The notes below the pieces were generated by a model that was not told the origin of the DNA, made no database searches, and saw nothing but the letters and a program-made list of their open reading frames with translations. Of a stretch of 5,148 nucleotides of DNA, positions 1 to 5,148 are shown piece by piece. Each line of letters opens with the position of its first letter. The first letter of the stretch is position 1. Both the position numbers and the translations under genes were made by a program. The stretch spans positions 1 through 5,148 of the forward strand of contig JAFADT010000678.1 of assembly GCA_023424585.1 (NCBI GenBank), written 5' to 3'. The stretch comes from Pseudomonadota bacterium (GTDB lineage Bacteria > Myxococcota > Myxococcia > Myxococcales > Myxococcaceae).

Positions 1-41
1 GCCCGCACCTGCTCTTCGTCAATGGCCACCTTGCGCGTCAT
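1..41 (-). CDS. 5' end of an unidentified protein-coding gene (partial)
   Basis: Reading the minus strand from an ATG at 41-39 gives MTRKVAIDEEQVR before the window ends. The start is supported by an excellent Shine-Dalgarno sequence, AGAGGAGG, separated from the ATG by only CCACC. The codons mostly end in G or C, as expected for this genome. Thirteen residues are too few to assign a family or function. The gene points the same way as the ATPase gene at 552-1709 but lies 510 bp beyond it, so a shared transcript is possible but not shown. The call rests on the ribosome binding site and codon choice only. Confidence 0.55.
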   Translation of the reverse strand, partial: MTRKVAIDEEQVR

Positions 42-201
42 GGTGGCCTCCTCTTGGCGCGGGTGCCAGCACCTTCGCACGCTGCGGCCAAGCAAGCGTG
101 TGCTGATCAACTCGCTAAATGAGGGGACCCTCCAGGCGGGACCCGGGTCCGCCGCGCGGGACGCCGCAGGTGGCAGGAGTCCCAGGACCCTCCCTTCCGA
201 G

Positions 202-279
202 TCAGACCTGATTGGCTTCCACGCGCACCTCGCAGAGGTGACTTCGCGGTGGTTCACGGCTGAACCACCGGGCGCTCAT
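202..279 (-). CDS. possible 25-residue small ORF (low confidence)
   Basis: On the minus strand an ATG at 279-277 opens a 25-codon ORF, beginning MSARWFSREPPRSH, that ends at the TGA at 204-202. It is preceded by GGAGGAG (295-289) with nine bases between that motif and the ATG, which is a good bacterial ribosome binding site. The ATG overlaps the TGA of a longer, poorly biased ORF as ATGA. The peptide contains both inverted repeats of this region, so it could be a leader-type peptide or simply chance. I recognise no family, and the peptide has no signal or membrane segment. Confidence 0.2.
   Translation of the reverse strand: MSARWFSREPPRSHLCEVRVEANQV
226..240. repeat. perfect inverted repeat (6-bp arms)
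   Basis: CACCTC (226-231) and GAGGTG (235-240) are perfect reverse complements around the 3-base centre GCA. The repeat lies 6 bp from the stronger inverted repeat at 247-270. It could be an operator half of a tandem site or a small RNA hairpin. No T-run follows on either strand, which argues against an intrinsic terminator. Confidence 0.4.
247..270. repeat. perfect 10-bp inverted repeat with 4-base loop
   Basis: The arms CGGTGGTTCA (247-256) and TGAACCACCG (261-270) are exact reverse complements around the loop CGGC. This is the strongest hairpin in the window. Neither strand has a following U-tract, so a classical intrinsic terminator is unlikely. A regulator-binding palindrome, an RNA hairpin in the leader of the minus-strand gene at 41, or the remnant of a repeat element are all possible. 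It sits about 205 bp upstream of that gene's start. Confidence 0.6.
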
Positions 280-299
280 TTGATAAGTCTCCTCCGTTG

Positions 300-515
300 A
301 TGGACCGCGCGCTCTTCAGCGAAGACATCGCGGACGTCAATGGTGCGGTCCCGCTCCATGCAGGGGGACGCGTCGCCTGGTGAGGACTGGGAGTGACTGC
401 TCACGACGTACGACGCAGGCCGTCTGCCTCCAGCAGCGCAGGCGACACTCAGGCCGCGATCCTCCAGGCCGTGGAGCCGCTGCGGCATACGGACGGCAGC
501 GTTCCGTTGCGCTAG
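300..515 (+). pseudogene. possible decayed coding remnant (very uncertain)
   Basis: One plus-strand frame runs from ATG 300 (MDRALFSEDIADVNGAVPLH...) to an in-frame TGA at 381-383, then continues open to a TAG at 513-515. The last codons read ...VEPLRHTDGSVPLR, and the stretch from about 450 to 512 has G/C at nearly every third position. The ending loosely resembles the C-terminus of SAM-dependent methyltransferases, where a 'Y/PxRxxDGSxRL' pattern is common, but that is a pattern impression only. No ribosome binding site precedes ATG 300. The middle part (384-450) does not look coding. It could be a gene relic or chance in GC-rich DNA. Confidence 0.15.
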
Positions 516-551
516 GACATGCGGCAACTGACGGCGACCCGCCGGCCCTGA

Positions 552-1709
552 TCAGCTTCCCGGCGTCCAAGGGACGATGTGCAGTGTCTTGCCATCCTCC
601 GTGGGCTTCGTCTGATGGAGCGTCATCGCCAGTGCGCCCGCCGCGTCGCGCGTGTGGTGCACGATGAGCGCATGGACGGGCAAGCCCGGCATGGCCTCCG
701 TCAGCCACGCGTAGCCCTCTTCAGGCGTCTTCGCTTCCAGGACGGCGGCCGCCGCGTGGCCCGTGAACGCGGCGTTGCAGAGCATCTGCATGTCCTCCAG
801 CGTGCGCACCTCATCCGCGAAGACGAGGTCCGGGTCCTGCCGCAGGAACGACCGCAGCGCCTGCACCAGCTTCAGCTCCCCGCCCACCTTCACGACGCCG
901 ATGGCGCCTCCCGGTCCGCCCTTCGGCTCCTCCACCGCCGCCAGCGCGTGCACGTTGTCGGGCAGCGCATCCATCACGGCTCGCAGGGTCGTGCTGCGGC
1001 CCGTGCCGGAGGCTCCCGTGAGCAGGACCACCTGGCCGTTGAACAGCGACTTGTCCAAACGGTTGAAATGCCCCTTCAGGAACGCCGCCGCCTCGGCGGA
1101 CAGCGGGAGGCTGGTAATGCTCGGATAGGCCTGGCGCGTCTCCCGGTCCCTCGCCACCACCGTGGTCCAGGTGCCCAGGGCGTCCTCGCGGAAGGACACG
1201 CGGAACTCGATGTCCGGATCCGCTGCTCCCGCCGGGAAGGACACACTGCCGCGGTCCGGCATCACCGGATCCGCGCCCCGCTTCGCGTACGCCGTCAGCG
1301 CCTTGCCCAGCGGGCGGTACAGCGCGTACGCCATGGGCTGACGCACCGGGATCCGCTCCGCGCCCAGCAGGCCCACCGTGCCCGGCGTGTCCCTCGCGAT
1401 GAAGAACAGCGTGATGCCCGCGTCGATGATCCGCTCCCCCGCCCCTCCGTCCCCACCCTCCCCGTCTTCGTCTGCGGCGCTGTCCGTGTCGTCCGCCGCC
1501 CAGACGGAGAACATCGCCGCGCCCGTGCTCCCCGCGACGTCGAAGAGGGCCGCCGCCAACGCCTCGGGCGTCTTTGGCGTGGCGGGCGTTCCAGCCGGGG
1601 CCCTGCCCGCCTCCCCCAGCTTCTGGAGCAGGCCGGCGAACACGGCTTCGGGCGTGGCGGGGGCTTCGGACTTCGGGCTCGGGGTCGTCATGGGCGCGGA
1701 CCATGGCAT
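552..1709 (-). CDS. GspE/PilT-family secretion or type IV pilus ATPase-like protein with altered P-loop
   Basis: The 385-residue product matches the order of motifs in type II secretion / type IV pilus ATPases. Residues about 152-190 resemble the strand region preceding the ATPase core (DIEFRVSFREDALGTWTTVV). A Walker A-like loop GASGTGRSTT lies at 232-241, an Asp-box equivalent AVEEPKG at 258-264, and a Walker B region RQDPDLVFADEVR at 290-302, followed by a His-box start TGH at 316-318. Deviations from the family are clear. The Walker A lysine is Arg238 (codon CGC). The usual 'TLHT' second histidine of the His box is replaced (AVLEAKT). There is no CxxC zinc motif and no PilT-like AIRNLIRE tail. 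Residues 73-92 are a strongly acidic, glycine-rich linker. In-frame TGA lies two codons before ATG 1709, so the start is there or at Met7 (1691); AGGGGG sits too close to the first and far from the second, so neither is decided. Such ATPases act at the cytoplasmic face of pilus or secretion machines, but no partner gene is visible. It may be a regulatory or degenerate paralog. Confidence 0.85.
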   Translation of the reverse strand: MPWSAPMTTPSPKSEAPATPEAVFAGLLQKLGEAGRAPAGTPATPKTPEALAAALFDVAGSTGAAMFSVWAADDTDSAADEDGEGGDGGAGERIIDAGITLFFIARDTPGTVGLLGAERIPVRQPMAYALYRPLGKALTAYAKRGADPVMPDRGSVSFPAGAADPDIEFRVSFREDALGTWTTVVARDRETRQAYPSITSLPLSAEAAAFLKGHFNRLDKSLFNGQVVLLTGASGTGRSTTLRAVMDALPDNVHALAAVEEPKGGPGGAIGVVKVGGELKLVQALRSFLRQDPDLVFADEVRTLEDMQMLCNAAFTGHAAAAVLEAKTPEEGYAWLTEAMPGLPVHALIVHHTRDAAGALAMTLHQTKPTEDGKTLHIVPWTPGS

Positions 1710-1871
1710 GCCCCCTCACGGCCCAGCCACGCCGGAAGCAGGGCCACCAGCGCGTCCGGGCCAGGAATGACCCGGCCCGAAACGCCGATGGCTGCCGGCC
1801 TGCCTTGAGGACGGGCGAGGAAGCTCACAGGAGGGGCTCCCCTCCAGCAGGCGCTTGGGTAACATCGCTTG
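1710..1871. promoter_or_regulatory. divergent intergenic region between the ATPase and Imm11 genes, with two hairpins
   Basis: This 162-bp spacer must carry the starts of transcription of both flanking genes unless they are transcribed from farther away. It contains an inverted repeat with CGGGCC at 1757-1762 and GGCCCG at 1774-1779 (11-base loop). A second, tighter one has GGAGGGG at 1830-1836 and CCCCTCC at 1839-1845 (2-base centre). No recognisable sigma-70 or sigma-54 promoter pair stands out, so the regulatory call rests on position and the inverted repeats. Confidence 0.35.
1830..1845 (+). repeat. hairpin burying a Shine-Dalgarno-like sequence upstream of the Imm11 gene
   Basis: AGGAGGGG (1829-1836) is the only strong ribosome-binding-like sequence upstream of the Imm11 gene, but it lies about 35 bp from the ATG at 1872 and pairs with CCCCTCC (1839-1845). 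No suitable start codon sits at normal spacing behind it. It may be a regulatory hairpin in the leader or an operator palindrome; a chance GC-rich match is also plausible. Confidence 0.3.
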
Positions 1872-2714
1872 ATGTTCAGGCGTCTCACCAACGCGCTGCG
1901 ACGGCTGTGGCTCCGGCCCGCCAAGAGCAGCCCCCCGGACCGGCAGAGCCTGCCCTGCGGTACCGAACCCACCGCCGCCGCGCCCCGGCGCTCGCGCGCG
2001 TCGGTCGCGGAGGAGGCCTCGCCTCCCGTCCGCACCAGCCGCCCCCGCCGCCCGGCCGCGCGCATCGTCGCGCATGGCACCGCTCCGCACACCAGCAGCC
2101 GCAAGTCCCGCCGCACCAGCGCCGCCACGGCCACCCGCTTCTACGACCTGCACGACGACTTCCGCGCCCCCGGCCGCTGGGAGCCCGGCGACCCGCTGGA
2201 CCTGGAGGACAAGGAGGTGGGCGACGTGTGGATGTTCACCGCCGGGCGCCCCGTGGATCCCCCCGGCCCGCTCCACATCCCCAATGAGCTGAAGCTCACC
2301 CCGCTGGACTTCAGCCTCGCCGGCGCCGGCCTCACCCCCGTGGTGCACCCGCGCGTCGCCGCCGTGTTCGCGCGCCTGGCCCCCGAGGACGTGCAGCTCA
2401 TCCCCGTGGACATCGAGGGCCAGCCGGAGCCGTACTTCCTCCTCGTCGCCACGCGCCTCATCCGCTGCGTGGACGAGGCCGCCTGCCTGGAGGTCCACCG
2501 CTACGGCCCCGGCGACGGCCTCCCCGCGCGCGTGGGCCAGTACCGCTCCGTCCGGGGCCTGCGCATCGACCCGGCCCAGGTGGGCCGCGCCCGCGTGTTC
2601 CGCCCCTGGGGCTGGCCCGTCACCCTCGTCGTCTCCGAGGTCGTGAAGGAAGCCCTGGAGAAGGAGGGCGTCACCGGCGCGCGCTTCACGCCCGTCACGG
2701 AGACCCGGCACTGA
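1872..2714 (+). CDS. Imm11 (DUF1629, MXAN_0049-type) family protein with a basic N-terminal extension
   Basis: The 280-residue product has a C-terminal part, from about residue 88 (TRFYDLHDDF) to the end, that I recognise as the Imm11/DUF1629 family common in myxobacteria. Diagnostic stretches are LDFSLAGAGLTPVVHP (145-160), APEDVQLIPVDIEGQ (170-184), LLVATRLIRCVDE (190-202), VGQYRSVRGLRIDPAQVG (221-238) and RVFRPWGWPVTLVVSE (241-256). Family members are predicted immunity proteins of polymorphic toxin systems, probably cytoplasmic, though most have no tested function. Residues 1-85 are rich in Arg, Ser, Pro and Ala and look disordered, starting with an Arg/Leu-rich segment MFRRLTNALRRLWLR that could form an amphipathic helix. 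Strong G/C third-position bias continues through the extension and it has no internal ATG or GTG, so it is probably really translated. An in-frame TAA at 1860-1862 limits the start to ATG 1872 or TTG 1869; neither has a clear Shine-Dalgarno. No toxin gene is adjacent. It converges on rapZ. Confidence 0.9.
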   Translation: MFRRLTNALRRLWLRPAKSSPPDRQSLPCGTEPTAAAPRRSRASVAEEASPPVRTSRPRRPAARIVAHGTAPHTSSRKSRRTSAATATRFYDLHDDFRAPGRWEPGDPLDLEDKEVGDVWMFTAGRPVDPPGPLHIPNELKLTPLDFSLAGAGLTPVVHPRVAAVFARLAPEDVQLIPVDIEGQPEPYFLLVATRLIRCVDEAACLEVHRYGPGDGLPARVGQYRSVRGLRIDPAQVGRARVFRPWGWPVTLVVSEVVKEALEKEGVTGARFTPVTETRH

Positions 2715-2733
2715 CCGGGCTCCGGAGGCCGCG
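2715..2733. terminator. 19-bp convergent spacer with a short imperfect hairpin
   Basis: Between the stop codons of the Imm11 gene and rapZ lies only this spacer. It contains the palindrome CTCCGGAG (2720-2727), extended by three further pairs after one mismatch (2716-2731). There is no T-run on either strand. It could help end transcription from both sides, but the evidence is weak and transcripts may read into each other. Confidence 0.25.
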
Positions 2734-3593
2734 CTACTCCTTCTCGATGTCGCGGTCCCACAGCTGCACGCGGCCGTAGTCCGCGGACAGCCGGCGCACC
2801 ATCTCCGCCGCCAGCGCCACCGAGCGGTGCTTGCCGCCCGTGCACCCCAGCGCCACCGTGAGGTACGCCTTGCCCTCCTTCTGGTAGCGCGGGAACAGGA
2901 AGCGGCAGAGGTCCACGACCTTGTCCAGGAACGCCTGCGTCTCCTCGCGCTCCAGCACGTACCCGGACACCTTCGGGTTCTTGCCCGTGAGCCCCTTGAG
3001 CTCCGGCACGAAGTACGGGTTCGGCAGGAAGCGCACGTCGAACACCAGGTCCGCCTGCGGCGGCACGCCGTACCGGTAGCCGAAGGACATGATGGACAGG
3101 CTGGGCCCCGTCGTGGGCTCCGGGCTGAAGCGCCCCTGCACCATGCGCTTCAGGTCGTGCACGTTGAGCGCCGACGAGTCGATGACCTGATCCGCCAGCT
3201 CCCGCAGGTCCCTCAGCGCCTCGCGCTCCGCGTGGATGCCCTCCGCCACCGTGCCGTCCGGGGCCAGCGGGTGGCGGCGGCGCGTCTCGCTGAAGCGGCG
3301 CATCAGGCTGTCGTCGCTGGCGTCCAGGAAGAGCACGTCCACCTGGTGGCCCGCGCGGCGCACCTCGTCGAGCACCCGGGGCGCGTCCTTGAGGAAGACG
3401 CCCTCGCGCGCGTCCACCACCAGCGCCATGCGCTCGATGTTGCCGCCCCCCGCCAGCTCCGTCAGCTTGGGCAGGAGGAGCACCGGCAGGTTGTCGATGC
3501 AGAAGAAGCCGGCGTCCTCCAGCGCCCGGATGGCGGTGGACTTTCCGGAACCTGACATGCCGGTGATGACGATGATCTGCTTCGCGGGGGCGG

Positions 3594-3597
<4 letters not shown>
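2734..3597 (-). CDS. rapZ: RapZ (YvcJ/YhbJ) P-loop nucleotide-binding regulator
   Basis: The 287-residue product is the normal length for RapZ and carries all its hallmarks. The Walker A loop is GMSGSGKS at 13-20 near the N-terminus, followed by DAGFFCIDNLPVLLLPKL (28-45), the Walker B-like VVDAR (60-64) and DVLFLDA (87-93). FSETRRRHPL (102-111) and SFGYRYGVP (171-179) come next, then DVRFLPNPYF (187-196), and the C-terminal signature GCTGGKHRSV at 251-260. In Enterobacteria RapZ delivers the sRNA GlmZ to RNase E and tunes GlmS; the Bacillus homolog binds and hydrolyses nucleotides. The role in myxobacteria is not established. The start is the GTG at 3597, because Walker A then falls at the standard position, AGAGG sits four bases upstream, and the codon overlaps the hprK stop as GTGA. 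A reading frame open further upstream is only a shadow of hprK. The C-terminus ends DRDIEKE, lacking the basic tail that E. coli RapZ uses to bind sRNA. Confidence 0.97.
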
Positions 3598-4559
<962 letters not shown>

Positions 4560-4607
4560 CGTCGGGACGTGGATATCACCCACCGGCCTCCGGAGGTGAA
4601 CCGCACC
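4560..4607. promoter_or_regulatory. 48-bp divergent spacer between hprK and the GT22 gene, with the GT22 ribosome binding site
   Basis: On the plus strand GGAGGTGA (4592-4599) is a near-perfect anti-16S match, eight bases before the GTG at 4608, and fixes the glycosyltransferase start. On the minus strand the same DNA leads into hprK without a clear Shine-Dalgarno. The spacer is too short for two independent full promoters without overlap, so at least one promoter probably extends into the opposite gene's 5' coding region. I see no confident -35/-10 pair; the AT-richest part is around GTGGATATCACC (4569-4580). Confidence 0.5.
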
Positions 4608-5148
4608 GTGTCCGCCGCTCCCCCCGCCTCCCCTACAGCCGCCGCCGAGCCCCGGGCCGGAGCGCGGGTCGGAGCTCCCACGGACGCGCCCCCCGGGGCT
4701 GGCACCGAAGCCCCCTTCGAGCGCCGGCTGGGCCTCCTCCTCCTGGGGGCCTCGCTCGTCCTGGGCGCGGCCTTCCGCCTGCACCGGGCGCTGAGCGACG
4801 ACGGCATCTACTGGCCGGACGAGGTCTACCAGAGCCTGGAGCCGGCCCACCGCCTGGTCTACGGCTACGGCCTCGTGGCCTGGGAGTTCGTCGAGGGCGC
4901 CCGGAACTGGGCGCTGCCAGGGCTGGTGGCGGGGGTGCTGGGGCTGGGCCGGCTCGTGGGGCTGACGGACCCGGCGGGCTACCTGGCGTGGGTGAAGGGC
5001 TTCTTCGCGCTGGTGGGCACGGCCACGGCGTGGGCCACGTGGCGGCTCGCCCGCGCGGCCGGGGCCTCCACGCTGGCGGCGTCCGGCGGGGCCGCCCTGT
5101 TCGCCCTGGCGTCGGTGCCGCTGTACTTCGCGCCCCGGGCCATGAGCG
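4608..5148 (+). CDS. GT22-type (PIG-B/Alg9-like) membrane mannosyltransferase, N-terminal part only
   Basis: From GTG 4608 the frame stays open for 180 codons to the window end, so the C-terminus is missing. Residues 1-36 are Ala/Pro-rich and probably disordered. A hydrophobic helix follows at about 40-57 (LGLLLLGASLVLGAAFRL), then the loop YWPDEVYQSLEPAHRLVYGYG (68-88) and AWEFVEGARNWALPGL (91-106). Further hydrophobic segments lie near 104-118, 127-147 and 155-172. The combination of an acidic PDE motif after the first membrane helix, E...AH, YGYG and WE...R...P is what I know from the GT22 family, dolichol- or GPI-anchor mannosyltransferases such as PIG-B and Alg9. These transfer sugars from polyprenyl-phosphate-linked donors on the non-cytoplasmic side of the membrane. 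The bacterial acceptor is unknown. The start is set by GGAGGTGA eight bases upstream; the in-frame GTG at 4596 overlaps that site and is unlikely. A GT39/GT83-like enzyme is the main alternative. Confidence 0.85.
   Translation, partial: MSAAPPASPTAAAEPRAGARVGAPTDAPPGAGTEAPFERRLGLLLLGASLVLGAAFRLHRALSDDGIYWPDEVYQSLEPAHRLVYGYGLVAWEFVEGARNWALPGLVAGVLGLGRLVGLTDPAGYLAWVKGFFALVGTATAWATWRLARAAGASTLAASGGAALFALASVPLYFAPRAMS

Larger units (their letters stand above)
42..551. other. 510-bp region without a convincing intact gene
   Basis: This stretch separates two minus-strand genes. It lacks an ORF with the strong G/C third-position bias of its neighbours. The longest minus-strand ORF (276-527) has only roughly 70% G/C at third positions by hand count. 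What it does hold: a perfect 12-bp palindrome GGACCCGGGTCC at 139-150, a 9-bp direct repeat GGACCCTCC at 125-133 and 185-193, two neighbouring inverted repeats at 226-240 and 247-270, a possible 25-codon ORF at 202-279 (minus), a possible plus-strand coding remnant at 300-515, and a small hairpin at 532-544 just past the ATPase stop. It probably carries the promoter of the gene starting at 41, but no clear -35/-10 or sigma-54 type -24/-12 pair is evident. Confidence 0.5.

Noticed and set aside
139..150. 12-bp palindrome GGACCCGGGTCC considered as an operator
   Set aside because: A lone GC-only-type palindrome with no second copy or promoter context; kept only as a note in the intergenic description.
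276..527. An 83-codon minus-strand ORF downstream of the ATPase
   Set aside because: G/C at third positions is only about 70%, well below the neighbours, with no recognisable motif and no clear ribosome binding site.
532..544. Small hairpin (CGGCG/CGCCG) just after the ATPase stop, considered as a terminator
   Set aside because: Five-base arms and no following T-run; such hairpins are common by chance in DNA this GC-rich.
42..551. tRNA, other RNA gene, insertion sequence or CRISPR in the gene-poor left region
   Set aside because: No cloverleaf or T-arm consensus, no terminal inverted repeats or transposase-like coding, and no regularly spaced direct repeats were found by reading both strands.
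579..1808. A 409-codon plus-strand ORF antisense to the ATPase gene
   Set aside because: Its product is dominated by Arg, His, Gln and Gly with no recognisable domain. This is the usual shadow of a high-GC gene, while the opposite strand encodes clear ATPase motifs.
1716..2711. A 331-codon minus-strand ORF antisense to the Imm11 gene
   Set aside because: Low-complexity Gly/Ala/Arg/Val composition, no family resemblance, and a convincing conserved protein on the plus strand.
4560..4850. In-frame upstream extension of hprK giving a 418-residue protein
   Set aside because: It overlaps the divergent glycosyltransferase gene, and standard HprK proteins start at or near MKSIRISQ.

Overview
The window is very GC-rich, with strong G/C preference at third codon positions. 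Its gene content points to a myxobacterium, most likely of the Myxococcus/Corallococcus/Stigmatella group: an Imm11 (DUF1629, 'MXAN_0049') family protein, an hprK-rapZ pair, and a divergent GspE/PilT-like ATPase. The assignment to this group is inferred from protein families and composition, not from a database match.

Layout from left to right. Positions 1-41 hold the first 13 codons of a minus-strand gene that runs off the window and has a strong ribosome binding site. Positions 42-551 contain no convincing intact gene. They hold two adjacent perfect inverted repeats, a possible 25-codon minus-strand ORF and a possible decayed plus-strand coding remnant. Positions 552-1709 (minus) encode a GspE/PilT-family secretion/pilus ATPase whose P-loop lysine is replaced by arginine. 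A 162-bp divergent intergenic region with two hairpins follows. Positions 1872-2714 (plus) encode an Imm11-family protein with an unusual basic N-terminal extension of about 85 residues. It converges, with a 19-bp gap, on rapZ (2734-3597, minus), which overlaps hprK (3594-4559, minus) by a GTGA junction. A 48-bp divergent spacer then separates hprK from a plus-strand, N-terminally complete but right-truncated membrane glycosyltransferase of the GT22 (PIG-B/Alg9-like) type (4608-5148).

How the genes relate. hprK and rapZ form a translationally coupled regulatory pair: the HPr Ser-kinase/phosphorylase of the PTS regulatory system, and a P-loop nucleotide-binding regulator. In many Proteobacteria this pair is followed by PTS genes (EIIA-Man type, HPr, EI). 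Here the next gene downstream is the convergent imm11 gene, so the partners must lie elsewhere. The Imm11-like gene has no recognisable toxin beside it within the window. The ATPase also stands alone, with no pilus or secretion genes in view. I see no mobile element, CRISPR array, tRNA or rRNA. The most interesting items are the ATPase with a non-canonical Walker A motif, the orphan extended Imm11 protein, and the eukaryote-like GT22 enzyme sharing a very short divergent spacer with hprK.
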